64,000 bases of DNA from Sphingomonas koreensis. GTDB taxonomy: Bacteria; Pseudomonadota; Alphaproteobacteria; Sphingomonadales; Sphingomonadaceae. This document shows, piece by piece, positions 1 to 8,508 of the stretch. Below the pieces are notes generated by a model. It did not search any database. It was not told where the DNA came from and saw only the letters and a program-made list of their open reading frames with translations. The stretch's first letter is position 1; each line of letters starts with the position of its first letter. Made by a program: the position numbers and the translations under genes. The stretch is taken from positions 3,284,501-3,348,500 of the forward strand of contig NZ_PGEN01000001.1 of the NCBI RefSeq assembly GCF_002797435.1, in the 5' to 3' direction.

Positions 1-238
1 CGGAGACGATGCCGCGCACGAGATGGATCCGCAGCACCGCGCGCGGCGGCATTCGCGGCCGCGACAGCGCATAGGGAATGCCGCTCACCACCGTTCCCGC
101 CAGCATGCGCCAGGTGAGGGCGTTATAAGCGCCAAGACCGATCACCAGCCCCTTCATCACCGCGTCCATCGACGAGAAGATGGCGATGCCGAGCGCGGCG
201 ACGGCAAAGGCGAGGAGGGGGGAAACCGGGCGACTCAC
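1..238 (-). CDS. DMT-superfamily (EamA-type) membrane transporter, N-terminal part
   Basis: Only the first 79 codons lie in the window; the gene runs off the left edge. From a GTG at 238 the translation gives a hydrophobic first helix with the run AFAVAALGIAIFSSMD, followed by AVMKG, a polar turn and the start of helix 2 around TWRMLAGTVVSG. This is the N-terminal pattern of EamA/DMT permeases, which export metabolites or drugs across the inner membrane. A nearby ATG is in another frame and gives an Arg-rich non-membrane peptide, so GTG is preferred; an in-frame TTG near 274 is a less likely start. It lies 43 bases downstream of the metallo-beta-lactamase on the same strand. Substrate unknown. 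Confidence 0.7.
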   Translation of the reverse strand, partial: MSRPVSPLLAFAVAALGIAIFSSMDAVMKGLVIGLGAYNALTWRMLAGTVVSGIPYALSRPRMPPRAVLRIHLVRGIVS

Positions 239-281
239 GCATCCGCGCTTGGCGGTCGCGCGGCGCCCGGTCAATCGCGGC

Positions 282-1196
282 TCAGCGCCGCTCCGCTTTT
301 TCCTTCGCCAGCCGCTTGTCGAGCCGTTCGGTGTAGGTGGCCGCCAGCGTCCTGCATGCCTTTGCGTCGATCATCGGATTGGGCGTGCGTGCGCGTTCCA
401 GCGCGGCGAGCTGTTCGAGCGTGTCGTTGGTCCCGGGATGGGAGGGGATGGCGATGTCGCAGCGCAGTCCGGCCAGTGCCGCAGCGCCGCGGCGGAGCAG
501 CGCAACCCGCTCGGGGTGATCGGCGAAGCGATAGTGGTCGTCGCTGACCGGGTTGATGCTGGCGGAGAAGACGAAGGTTGCGCAGGACTTGCCCTCGCAC
601 GATTGCCACTGCCAGCTGGTGCTTCCCCGCGTGTGTCCCGGCGTCGCCCGCGCGACGATGGTCGTCCCGCCGATCCGCAGCGCCTCGCCATCGCGCACGC
701 CGCGAATTCTCGAGACGCCGGGCATCGGCGCGTGGATGCTCGCTTGCGGATCGTCCTTGCCGACATTGCCGCGCTGGAGTTCCGCCACCGCCGCCTGTCC
801 GGCGATCACCGTCGCGCCGCTGTCGCGCGCCAGTGCCGCTGCGCCACCGGCATGGTCCCAATGCGGCTCGGTGATCAGGATGTACTTGATCTGCTTCGGG
901 TCGAAGCCGAGCGTGCGGATGTTCGCCTGGATGGCGCGCACCGCCTGCGGCACGCCGGCGTCGATCAGCACCAGCCCGGCATCGGTGCGGATCAGCACCA
1001 CGCCCAGCCCTTCGAACCCGACATAATAGCTTTCCCCATGCATCCGCACCGGCGTCTGCGGCGTCAGCCATTGTCTGGCATACTCCTCCGCGATCGGGCG
1101 CAGCAGCGGGTCGTCGCGGTCCGCATCCTGCGCGGCCGCCGGGCCGGTCAGGGTCATCAGGGCCGCAATCAAGACGCCAGTTCTGCTCATCGCCAT
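282..1196 (-). CDS. Subclass B3-like metallo-beta-lactamase, Glu-substituted (B3-E type)
   Basis: 304 residues with a signal peptide (about 1-24, cleavage after PAAAQ), so periplasmic. The zinc motif reads TEPHWDHAGG (E110, H112, D114, H115), with further ligands H188 (TPGHTRGS) and H253 (IPSHPG). Canonical B3 enzymes have His at the first position (standard residue 116); here it is Glu, as in the B3-E group exemplified by SIE-1 of Sphingobium indicum. B3 enzymes hydrolyse beta-lactam rings. An upstream in-frame ATG at 1274 would bury the signal peptide, so the ATG at 1196 behind AAGCGGAGCG was chosen. An AmpR-type regulator is divergently transcribed 100 bases away, which suggests inducible expression. 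A non-lactam substrate remains possible. Confidence 0.85.
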   Translation of the reverse strand: MAMSRTGVLIAALMTLTGPAAAQDADRDDPLLRPIAEEYARQWLTPQTPVRMHGESYYVGFEGLGVVLIRTDAGLVLIDAGVPQAVRAIQANIRTLGFDPKQIKYILITEPHWDHAGGAAALARDSGATVIAGQAAVAELQRGNVGKDDPQASIHAPMPGVSRIRGVRDGEALRIGGTTIVARATPGHTRGSTSWQWQSCEGKSCATFVFSASINPVSDDHYRFADHPERVALLRRGAAALAGLRCDIAIPSHPGTNDTLEQLAALERARTPNPMIDAKACRTLAATYTERLDKRLAKEKAERR

Positions 1197-1296
1197 TCGC
1201 TCCGCTTCGGTATGTGAGGTCAGAGTGGCGAAGCTGCATACAGAGCACAAAGCATCAATTCTCGACTTAGCCATGAGCGCAGTTCATGGATGGCGC

Positions 1297-2166
1297 ATGG
1301 ATCGCCCTCAGCTTCCGCTCAACGCCCTGCGTGCCTTCGAGGCGGCGGCGCGGCATCTCAACTTCACCCGTGCCGGGCTCGAACTCTGCGTCAGCCAGGG
1401 GGCGGTGAGCCATCAGGTCGCGTCGCTTGAGCGGCGGCTGGGCGTGCCGCTGTTCCGCCGCCTCCCGCGCGGGCTGGCCCTCACCGACGAGGGGCTGGCG
1501 TTGGTGCCGGTGCTGGGCGAGGCGTTCGACCGGATCGGCGCGACGCTCGACCGCTATGAAGGCGGGCGGATGCGCGAGGTGCTGACGGTCGGCGTGGTCG
1601 GCACCTTTGCCACCGGCTGGCTGCTGCCCCGGCTCGCGGCGTTCGAGCATGCGCATCCCGAGATCGACCTCAGGTTGATGACCAACAACAACCGGGTCGA
1701 TCTGGCGGGGGAGGGGCTGGACTGCGCGATCCGCTTCGGTGACGGCGCGTGGCATGGGACGCAGGCCATCCCCTTGCTCGCCGCCCCGCTGTCGCCGCTC
1801 TGCACGCCTGCCATTGCCGCGCGCCTGTCCGCGCCCGCCGATCTGGCGCGTGAAACGCTTCTGCGTTCCTACCGGCCCGACGAATGGCCGCGCTGGTTCG
1901 AAGCGGCCGGTGCGCCGTCACCGCGTCTGACCGGCCCGATGTTCGACAGTTCGGCGCTGATGGCTGCGGCTGCATTGGCCGGCCATGGCATCGCGCTTGC
2001 CCCGCCCGCGATGTTCGAGGGCGATCTCGCCGCCGAGCGACTCGTCCGGCCCTTCGCGATCGGGATCGAACTCGGCCGTTACTGGCTGACGCGCCTCAAC
2101 TCGCGGCGGGAAAGCGCCGCGATGCAGGCGTTCGCGGCGTGGCTCGATGCCGAGGCCGCGACCTGA
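1297..2166 (+). CDS. LysR-family regulator, AmpR/GcvA type
   Basis: 289 residues. The N-terminus from MDRPQLPLNALRAFEAAARH matches the AmpR/GcvA start, followed by the winged helix-turn-helix (FTRAGLELCVSQGAVSHQV, about 20-45) and LFRRLPRGLALTDEG. The rest is a periplasmic-binding-protein-like effector domain. An upstream ATG at 1225 in the same frame would add 24 non-homologous residues, so 1297 is preferred. AmpR proteins sense muropeptides and control chromosomal beta-lactamases; the divergent metallo-beta-lactamase makes that the likely target. The 100-base gap contains CTC-N11-GAG around 1261-1277, a weak candidate LysR site. Class sure, target inferred. Confidence 0.85.
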   Translation: MDRPQLPLNALRAFEAAARHLNFTRAGLELCVSQGAVSHQVASLERRLGVPLFRRLPRGLALTDEGLALVPVLGEAFDRIGATLDRYEGGRMREVLTVGVVGTFATGWLLPRLAAFEHAHPEIDLRLMTNNNRVDLAGEGLDCAIRFGDGAWHGTQAIPLLAAPLSPLCTPAIAARLSAPADLARETLLRSYRPDEWPRWFEAAGAPSPRLTGPMFDSSALMAAAALAGHGIALAPPAMFEGDLAAERLVRPFAIGIELGRYWLTRLNSRRESAAMQAFAAWLDAEAAT

Positions 2167-2173
2167 CGGCCGT

Positions 2174-3298
2174 TCAGGCCGCCGCTTCGGCCTTGGCTGC
2201 GTCCGCCGCCTCGATCTCGGCCGCCTTGGCCTCGACCAGCTTGACGATATGGTCGAGCATGTCGGCGTCCTCGACCGTGTGGTCGGTGATGCCCGAGAGA
2301 TAGACCATGTGCTTGCCGTTGCCGCCGCCGGTCAGGCCGATATCGGTCTCGCGCGCTTCGCCCGGCCCGTTGACCACGCAGCCGAGGACGGAGAGCGACA
2401 GCGGCGTGCGGATGTGCTGCAGGCGCTCCTCCAGTGTCTGGACGGTACGGATCACGTCGAAGCCCTGCCGCGCGCAACTGGGGCAACTGACGACGCGCAC
2501 GCCCCGGTTGCGGATGCCGAGCGCCTTCAGGATCTCGAAGCCGACGCGGACTTCCTCTTCCGGCTCGGCGGAGAGCGATACGCGGATCGTGTCGCCGATG
2601 CCGAACCAGAGCAGCGAACCGATGCCGATCGCGCTCTTCACCGTTCCGCCGACAAAGCCGCCCGCCTCGGTGATACCCAGGTGCAGCGGGCAGTCGACCG
2701 CCTCCGCGAGTTGCTGATACGCGGCGGTGGCGAGGAATACGTCGCTCGCCTTCACCGCAACTTTGAACTCATGAAAGTCGCGGTCCTGCAGCAGCTTGAT
2801 ATGGTCGAGCGCGCTTTCGACCAGCGCCTCGGGACACGGCTCCCCATATTTTTCGAGCAGGTCCTTTTCGAGGCTGCCGGCATTGACGCCGATGCGGATC
2901 GCGCAGCCATTGGCCTTGGCGGCGTTGACGACCTCATTGACCCGGTCGGCGCTGCCGATGTTGCCGGGGTTGATGCGCAGGCAGGCGGCGCCGGCATCGG
3001 CGGCTTCGAGCGCGCGCTTGTAGTGGAAATGGATGTCGGCGACGATCGGCACCTTGGCGGCGCGGACGATCTGCTTCAATGCCGCGGTGCTCGCGACGTC
3101 GGGGCAAGAGACGCGGATGATGTCGACGCCCGCATCCTCGCAGCGGCGGATCTGGTCGATCGTCGCCTTGGCGTCTTCGGTGGGCGTGTTGGTCATCGTC
3201 TGGACGGTGACGGGCGCGTCGCCGCCGACGGGCACGTTGCCGACCATGATCTGGCGGCTTTGACGGCGCATGATATCGCGCCAGGGACGCACGGACAT
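2174..3298 (-). CDS. ispG: 4-hydroxy-3-methylbut-2-en-1-yl diphosphate synthase
   Basis: 374 residues, full length for the two-domain bacterial enzyme. It reduces MEcPP to HMBPP in the MEP isoprenoid pathway in the cytosol. The N-terminal TIM barrel starts [18 protein letters not shown], with IIRVSCPD and [15 protein letters not shown]. The C-terminal 4Fe-4S cysteines are visible in [10 protein letters not shown] and [10 protein letters not shown] short Ala/Glu/Lys tail follows. The ATG at 3298 sits behind GAGGAACCTC-type purines. It converges on the LysR gene with 7 bases between them. It appears monocistronic. Confidence 0.97.
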   Translation of the reverse strand: MSVRPWRDIMRRQSRQIMVGNVPVGGDAPVTVQTMTNTPTEDAKATIDQIRRCEDAGVDIIRVSCPDVASTAALKQIVRAAKVPIVADIHFHYKRALEAADAGAACLRINPGNIGSADRVNEVVNAAKANGCAIRIGVNAGSLEKDLLEKYGEPCPEALVESALDHIKLLQDRDFHEFKVAVKASDVFLATAAYQQLAEAVDCPLHLGITEAGGFVGGTVKSAIGIGSLLWFGIGDTIRVSLSAEPEEEVRVGFEILKALGIRNRGVRVVSCPSCARQGFDVIRTVQTLEERLQHIRTPLSLSVLGCVVNGPGEARETDIGLTGGGNGKHMVYLSGITDHTVEDADMLDHIVKLVEAKAAEIEAADAAKAEAAA

Positions 3299-3402
3299 TG
3301 AGGTTCCTCTGGGGTTCGCCTGCCCTATAGCCGATCGGTCGCGGGCGAGAAAGCCACGCGTCCGCTAACCAATTGGTCAGGCGGCGGGGCTATAGCCGGC
3401 CG

Positions 3403-4611
3403 GTGACCGAAACGACCGACCCGTTGCCGCGTACCGATCGCCACTACGGCCTGGACTGGCTGCGCATCGCGGCGTTCGCGCTGCTGATCGTCTATCACAT
3501 CGGCATGGTGTTCGCGCCCTGGGGCTGGGTGATCAAGACGAGCTACACCGTTCCGGCGTTGATCGCGCCGATGTCGCTGCTCACGCCGTGGCGGCTGGCC
3601 CTGCTGTTCGCCGTGTCGGGCTATGCGTCGCGGCATCTGCTGGCCAAGTCGGGCAGTGCGGGAAGGTTCCTGCGCTCGCGCAACGTGCGGCTGCTGATCC
3701 CGCTGGCGTTCGGAATGGTGGCGCTCGTCCCGGTCGAGATGTGGGTGCGGGTGATGGACAGGGGCTATCCGCACGGCCTGATCCAGTTCTGGACGCATGA
3801 CTATTGGCGCTCGGGCGAGTTCTGGGGGCGCGAGTTCCCGAGCTGGGAACATCTGTGGTTCGTCGCCTATCTGTGGACCTATACCGCGATCCTCGTCGCG
3901 GGACTCGCGTGGTGCCATGCTCCGATCGAACGGGTGACGGCCTGGCTGGTGAGGTGGCTGACGGAGGGCTGGCGGATCCTTTGGGCGCCGGTCGTGCTAC
4001 TCGCCTTTGCCAAGGTGGCGCTGACCTTCCTGGTCGAGGAGGAGCATGGACTGTTTCGCGACTGGGCCGGACACGCGCTCTATCTGCCTATGTTCCTGTT
4101 CGGCTTCGTTCTAGCCGGTTCGCCGAAGCTCTGGGTGTCGCTCCAGCGGTGGTGGAGGACGGCACTTGCGATCGCGGCGGTATCGGGCGCGATTGTCGTC
4201 GCGGTCGAGCTGACCTTCCCGGGCGAGGCGATTCCGCCGCATTGGGTGATGGCGGCCGAGCGTGGAGCCGTCGCGGCCATGGCCTGGACGATGACCGTCG
4301 TGCTGTTCGTGCTCGCCGACCGCTACTGGAACCGCGATCATCGCTGGCGCAAGACCTTCGCAGAGGCGGTGTTCCCCTTCTACCTTGCTCATCAGCCGGT
4401 GATCGTGCTGATCACCTGGTACACGCTGCCCTATGAATTCCCGGCGCCGATCGAGTTCGCGGTGCTGATCACTGGCACCGCGGCGATCTGCGCGGCCTTC
4501 TACCTGATCGGGCGCGAGATCGGCTGGCTGCGCCCATTGATCGGCCTGACGCCGCGCTCAGATCGCGCCGCGATAACGCCGGCTGCCGCGGAGCGTGGTG
4601 CCGTCCTCTAG
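3403..4611 (+). CDS. Acyltransferase-3 family membrane protein (paralogue A)
   Basis: About 402 residues with roughly ten hydrophobic segments. The start DRHYGLDWLRIAAFALLIVY continues HIGM, so the family Arg-x10-His active-site motif of the first helix is intact. The family (Acyl_transf_3, including OpgC and OafA relatives) moves acyl groups onto periplasmic glycans or lipid-linked sugars; the substrate here is unknown. No ATG exists before an internal MVFAPWG, so GTG 3403 is used (TTG 3373 is an alternative). It is clearly paralogous to the protein at 5496-6653: the shared C-terminus is PFY-x2-HQ-x-VIV and GRE-x4-LRPLIGL. Its 3' end overlaps the convergent LytTR gene by 54 bases. Confidence 0.88.
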   Translation: MTETTDPLPRTDRHYGLDWLRIAAFALLIVYHIGMVFAPWGWVIKTSYTVPALIAPMSLLTPWRLALLFAVSGYASRHLLAKSGSAGRFLRSRNVRLLIPLAFGMVALVPVEMWVRVMDRGYPHGLIQFWTHDYWRSGEFWGREFPSWEHLWFVAYLWTYTAILVAGLAWCHAPIERVTAWLVRWLTEGWRILWAPVVLLAFAKVALTFLVEEEHGLFRDWAGHALYLPMFLFGFVLAGSPKLWVSLQRWWRTALAIAAVSGAIVVAVELTFPGEAIPPHWVMAAERGAVAAMAWTMTVVLFVLADRYWNRDHRWRKTFAEAVFPFYLAHQPVIVLITWYTLPYEFPAPIEFAVLITGTAAICAAFYLIGREIGWLRPLIGLTPRSDRAAITPAAAERGAVL

Positions 4612-5403
4612 CGTGACGGTAAAATCGCCGCTGCGTTCGGTTTCGACGCTGCGGATCGCACCCCGCCGCACGATGCGGCTACGATGGATCTGGACGAAGC
4701 TTGTGCCCAGCCGCTCTGCCAATGCCGCGAGTGTGGAACGTTGCAGCACCGTGCGATCGCGCCAGCCGATCTCGACATAATTGCCCGCCGAGGCCGCCCA
4801 TCCGATTTCGGCGAGCGGAATGTGAAGCACGGTCCGGCCGTCGGCGATCTCGATCAGGCCGGAACCCTGAATCGGCGGCGGCATCGCTTCCCCGCGCCGC
4901 AACGCCCATTGCACCGCTGCCGCGAACAGTGCGAGCGTGACGTAGGTGACCATGTCCTTCCTGTATTCGTACAGCAGCGCCACGCCCCAATCCTGGGTGA
5001 ACCGGTAGCTTTCCCCAACCACCGCATAGACGAGATGCCGTAGCGCGATCATGCCGAGGATATGCGCGAGCGAGACGGGGATGGTCAGTAGCGCATGCAG
5101 AGCGAGGGCGGGCGGCCAGCCCATGGTGCGCGGCTGGATCCGCGCCACCGCCTGCCACACCACCGGCACCAGCAGCAGCCACACCAGTGTCGAGCTGCCC
5201 TGCCAGACGGCGACGTGCCAGGCGGGCTCGTCCGAACCGCTGCGGCGCAGATCCGTGACCATCGTCGAATAGTTGGAGACGAGTTGCAGCACGACCAGCA
5301 GCGCGAACAGCCCAGCGATCGCGACGATCAGCCGGCGGCGACCCGCCGTGTCGCCGTGCGGCCCGCTTTCCCCGCCGCTCATCCCTGGTCCGATCCCGCT
5401 CAT
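4558..5403 (-). CDS. Membrane-anchored LytTR-domain transcription regulator
   Basis: 281 residues. After a short Gly-rich tail come four hydrophobic segments (about 25-45, 65-90, 95-125, 145-165), then a C-terminal LytTR DNA-binding domain (about 185-280) with IEIADGRTVLHIPLAEIGWA, ASAGNYVEIGW, FVQIHRSRIVRR and a closing LRGSRRYR. There is no receiver or kinase domain, so it is a one-component membrane-bound regulator. It is convergent with acyltransferase A and divergent from acyltransferase B, with 92 bases to B that may hold control sites for both. The signal it senses is unknown; control of the flanking acyltransferases is inferred from position only. Confidence 0.85.
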   Translation of the reverse strand: MSGIGPGMSGGESGPHGDTAGRRRLIVAIAGLFALLVVLQLVSNYSTMVTDLRRSGSDEPAWHVAVWQGSSTLVWLLLVPVVWQAVARIQPRTMGWPPALALHALLTIPVSLAHILGMIALRHLVYAVVGESYRFTQDWGVALLYEYRKDMVTYVTLALFAAAVQWALRRGEAMPPPIQGSGLIEIADGRTVLHIPLAEIGWAASAGNYVEIGWRDRTVLQRSTLAALAERLGTSFVQIHRSRIVRRGAIRSVETERSGDFTVTLEDGTTLRGSRRYRGAI

Positions 5404-5495
5404 CCCATCCGCACCGCCTGCGATCCCATCCCGATACCGGCCCTGCGGCGGCGCGGCTAGCGCCGCGGTGAAACATGTGTAGGGGGAAGAAGGTG

Positions 5496-6653
5496 ATGGA
5501 ACGGCACTATGGCATGGACTGGCTGAGGATCGGGGCGTTCGCGCTGCTGATCCTCTATCATGTCGGCATGGTCTTTGTGCCCTGGGGCTATCATGTGAAG
5601 ACCGCAGTGCCCGAAGAATGGGTGACGGTGCCGATGCTGCTCACCAGTCCCTGGCGGCTGACGCTGCTGTTCCTGGTTTCGGGCTATGCCAGCCGCGCGC
5701 TGTGGATGAAGTCGCGCAAGCCTGGCCGCTTCGCCGCCAACCGGACCTGGCGGCTGATCGTCCCGCTGCTGTTCGGCGTCGTGGTGATCGTGCCGCCGCA
5801 GACTTGGGTCGAGCTCACCACCCAGCATGGCTATTGGTTCAACTATTGGGTCTTCTGGGCGCATCATTACTGGTATTTCGGCAAGATCGCCGGGATCGTC
5901 GTGCCCACCTGGAACCATCTTTGGTTCGTCGGCTATCTGTGGCTCTACACGCTTGCGCTGGCCCTGATCGTGCTGCTGCCCGGCGGGAGCTGGTTCCAGC
6001 GCGCCTTCGACAGGCTGTTCGCGGGAACCCGCGTCCTGTGGCTGCCCGCCGCCTATCTGCTGATCACGCAGGTGGTGGTGTTCCAACGCTGGAGCGACAG
6101 CCATGACGTGATCAACGACGGCATCGCGCACCTCGCCTATTTCCCCGCCTTCCTGTTCGGCTTCGCGCTGGCAGGATCGGAGCCGGTGATGGCGTGGATC
6201 GCGCGGCTGTGGAAACCGGCCGCGGCGATCGGTCTGGCCGGCTATGTCGTGTCGGTGGCGATCGACATCGCCTATGTCGCCGATCCGCCCTGGGTGGTGG
6301 GGCGGGTGATGCTCGCGGCGCGCTATATCCAGTGCTGGATGACGATTGCGGCGCTGATCGGATTTGCGGAAAAGTACCTCAATCGCGACCACAAGCTGCG
6401 GCCGATGCTGACCGAGGCGGTGTTCCCCTTCTACATGATCCACCAGACGGTCATCGTCGTTGCGATGTACTGGCTGCTCAAGCTGGATCTGCCGGGCTTT
6501 GCCGAGTTCGCGATCCTGGTGCCGGCGACCGCGCTGGGTTGCTGGATCTTCTATCGTATCGGCCGCGAGATCCCGCTGCTGCGTCCGCTGATCGGCCTCA
6601 GGATGGAACGGCGCGACCGGCCGCGCCCGACGCAAGCCCCGGAAACCGCATGA
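5496..6653 (+). CDS. Acyltransferase-3 family membrane protein (paralogue B)
   Basis: 385 residues, multi-pass inner-membrane protein. The first helix MERHYGMDWLRIGAFALLIL continues YHVGM, keeping the Arg-x10-His motif. Start 5496 follows a strong ribosome site (AGGGGGAAGAAGG), whereas an in-frame ATG 21 bases upstream does not. It parallels paralogue A through its length: PWRL-x-LLF-x-VSGYASR, HLWFV-x-YLW-x-YT, FPFYMIHQTVIVV, IGREIPLLRPLIGL. Two related acyltransferases around one LytTR gene suggests duplication with later regulator insertion or inversion. Acceptor unknown (glycan, lipid or secondary metabolite). Confidence 0.88.
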   Translation: MERHYGMDWLRIGAFALLILYHVGMVFVPWGYHVKTAVPEEWVTVPMLLTSPWRLTLLFLVSGYASRALWMKSRKPGRFAANRTWRLIVPLLFGVVVIVPPQTWVELTTQHGYWFNYWVFWAHHYWYFGKIAGIVVPTWNHLWFVGYLWLYTLALALIVLLPGGSWFQRAFDRLFAGTRVLWLPAAYLLITQVVVFQRWSDSHDVINDGIAHLAYFPAFLFGFALAGSEPVMAWIARLWKPAAAIGLAGYVVSVAIDIAYVADPPWVVGRVMLAARYIQCWMTIAALIGFAEKYLNRDHKLRPMLTEAVFPFYMIHQTVIVVAMYWLLKLDLPGFAEFAILVPATALGCWIFYRIGREIPLLRPLIGLRMERRDRPRPTQAPETA

Positions 6654-6695
6654 CTCGCCTGTCCCTAATCGCCCAAGGGCTCTGCTGAATGAGGC

Positions 6696-6719
6696 GGCGG
6701 CGCGATCGCTCGCGCCGCC
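6696..6719. terminator. Hairpin between convergent genes
   Basis: A perfect 10-bp stem GGCGGCGCGA / TCGCGCCGCC with a TCGC loop lies between the ends of acyltransferase B and the convergent PRC-barrel gene. There is no clear T-tract on either side, so termination in both directions is plausible but not proven. Confidence 0.55.
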
Positions 6720-6728
6720 GGTCAGGTT

Positions 6729-7109
6729 TCAGGCCGCTGGATAGGTCAGGCCGTAATAGCCATAGACCTGCTCTCCATAGGCGCGGTCATAGGCCGGCTC
6801 GGTATCGTCGCCGTAGCGCGGCGCGTCTTCGAGCGCTTCCTTGTCGATATCGACGACATAGCCGCCTTCATCGACGTCGTAGCTGAGCTTCTCCCACGGC
6901 AGCGGATAATAGTCGGCGCCGAGCCCGAACAGGCCGCCGAACTGGAGCACGGCATATTCGACCTGGCCAGAATCCTTGTTGACCATGAAGTTGTAGATGG
7001 TGCCGAGCTTCTCGCCCTGCGCGTCGAAGACTGAAGTTCCCTCCACCTTGTTGGAGGCGATCAGCCGATCAGTCTCGTCGGTGGCAATATCGCGATCAAG
7101 GTCCGTCAT
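6729..7109 (-). CDS. PRC-barrel domain protein
   Basis: 126 residues. Start 7109 is set by AAGGAGACTCCAG; longer in-frame versions lack a ribosome site. The region about 15-90 matches a PRC barrel: LIASNKVEGTSVFDAQGEK, LGTIYNFMVNKDSGQVEYAV, then YYPLPWEKLSYD. PRC barrels occur in photosystem H subunits and RimM, and as stress-associated single-domain proteins. Acidic and Tyr-rich C-terminus, no signal peptide, so cytosolic. Function not known. Confidence 0.85.
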   Translation of the reverse strand: MTDLDRDIATDETDRLIASNKVEGTSVFDAQGEKLGTIYNFMVNKDSGQVEYAVLQFGGLFGLGADYYPLPWEKLSYDVDEGGYVVDIDKEALEDAPRYGDDTEPAYDRAYGEQVYGYYGLTYPAA

Positions 7110-7222
7110 CTGGAGTCTCCTTCGAGTCTCCCCCCGCCATGGCGATTGTCGCATCCGCCCGGGTCAGGCGCATGACACTAGCGGGCCGCTGCGGACACTC
7201 CCGGTCCGGCAGCGATGCGGCT

Positions 7223-8113
7223 ATGGCGATTCGCATGATTCGCTCGATCCTTGCCGCCGCCGCGCTTGCCGTATCGCTCATCGCCAGTCCGGCGATGGCC
7301 TATTGGGAATATGGGCACGAGACGATCGCCTCGATCGCCTACAAGAATGTGAAGCCGGAGACGCGGCGCGCGATCGACCGGATGCTGGCCAAACAGGGGC
7401 TGCTCGAGACGCCGACCTGCCCGGCAAAGACGATCGAGCAGGCGAGCGTCTGGGCGGATTGCATCAAGCCGCTCGGCACTCGCTTCAGCTACGCCTACAA
7501 CTGGCACTATCAGAATGTGAACATCTGCAAGCCGTTCACGCTCAAGGGCAATTGCCCCGACGGCAATTGCGTGTCGGCGCAGATCGAGCGCGACGTGAAG
7601 CTGCTGCAGGATCCCAAGGTGCCGGTCCGCGAAAAGGTCATGGCGCTCGCCTTCCTCGTCCATTTCGTGGGCGACCTGCACCAGCCGCTGCACGCCGGGG
7701 ACAAGGGCGATCTGGGCGGCAACCGGGCGCGGTCGGACTATGGCGTCTATGGGCCGGAGCGGCTCAACCTCCATACCATCTGGGACGGCTGGCTGGCCGA
7801 GCGGGCGATCTCGACCCCGCCGCCGCTGGTGGTCGCCTATCCTGCCGCCGAGCGGTCGGCGATCGGGGCGGGCTCAGTCGAGGACTGGAGCCGCGAGAAT
7901 TGGGAGATCGCCAAGGAAGCCTATGCGGCGGCCTATGGCGGAGACCCGTGCCGGACCGATGTACCGCCGCGCGGCAAGATGGACGACGCCACGGTCGAGC
8001 GACTGGTACCGGTGATGCGCCGGCAGATCACCCGCGGCGGCCTGCGCCTCGCCCGGCTGCTCGACGAAGCGTTCGGTCCGCCGCCACCGGCCGAGGCCCT
8101 GCCTGCGCGCTGA
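7223..8113 (+). CDS. S1/P1-type zinc-dependent nuclease, exported
   Basis: 296 residues. Signal peptide about 1-29 (IRSILAAAALAVSLIASPAM-A) with the mature chain beginning YWEYGHE; in this family the N-terminal Trp itself binds zinc. Other expected ligands are visible: the His of GHE, Asp of ASVWADC, His of YNWHY, HFVGDLHQPLH and NLHTIWD. The family cleaves single-stranded DNA or RNA and removes 3'-phosphates, here probably in the periplasm for nucleotide scavenging. Start 7223 (or 7235) matches the signal peptide. It abuts the convergent small membrane gene (stop 8113, next stop 8114). Confidence 0.92.
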   Translation: MAIRMIRSILAAAALAVSLIASPAMAYWEYGHETIASIAYKNVKPETRRAIDRMLAKQGLLETPTCPAKTIEQASVWADCIKPLGTRFSYAYNWHYQNVNICKPFTLKGNCPDGNCVSAQIERDVKLLQDPKVPVREKVMALAFLVHFVGDLHQPLHAGDKGDLGGNRARSDYGVYGPERLNLHTIWDGWLAERAISTPPPLVVAYPAAERSAIGAGSVEDWSRENWEIAKEAYAAAYGGDPCRTDVPPRGKMDDATVERLVPVMRRQITRGGLRLARLLDEAFGPPPPAEALPAR

Positions 8114-8383
8114 TCAGCGCTTCCTCTCCGGACCCCAGCGCCAGCGGAAGCCGCCGTCGGTCCTGGTCCAGATGAAGTAGAGATAGGCGGCGCTGACCGG
8201 CGCGATCGCGCTCAGCTTGAGCGCGCCGGTGGGCATCAGCCAGGCGAGCAGCGCCACCAGCGCGACATAGGCCAGCGTCGTCAACCAGCCCTGCCAGGTC
8301 ACCGGTACCGCGCCGTAGCCATAAAGCTTCTGCGCGAACCAATAGCCTTTCCGCACCTTGAGCGCATCGAGATGGGCGCTCAT
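8114..8383 (-). CDS. Small two-helix membrane protein
   Basis: 89 residues. A basic, aromatic N-terminus (VRKGYWFAQKLYGYG) is followed by two hydrophobic segments (about 33-50 and 55-70) and a basic C-tail ending WGPERKR. Family not recognised with confidence. Its ATG overlaps the stop of the upstream 33-residue gene by 4 bases (ATGA), so translation is probably coupled. It is the last gene of a compact minus-strand operon beginning at 9848. Confidence 0.7.
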   Translation of the reverse strand: MSAHLDALKVRKGYWFAQKLYGYGAVPVTWQGWLTTLAYVALVALLAWLMPTGALKLSAIAPVSAAYLYFIWTRTDGGFRWRWGPERKR

Positions 8384-8481
8384 GACAGCATCGCAGCGAC
8401 AACGCCGGCGATCAGCAGGAGCATCGACAACCCGGTGAGGCGGGGCAGATGCTCCCGCCGGGCGAACAATGCGATCATCAT
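8380..8481 (-). CDS. 33-residue single-pass membrane micropeptide
   Basis: ATG at 8481 follows a strong ribosome site (GGAGGTTGAA). The product begins MMIALFARREHLPRL and then has one hydrophobic helix (SMLLLIAGVVAAMLS) to the stop. The stop overlaps the next start as ATGA. The strong ribosome site, tight spacing (27 bases after the zinc-ribbon stop) and coupling to the next frame support a real small gene. No function can be assigned. Confidence 0.6.
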   Translation of the reverse strand: MMIALFARREHLPRLTGLSMLLLIAGVVAAMLS

Positions 8482-8508
8482 TTCAACCTCCGTGTGTTGG
8501 ACGGCGCG

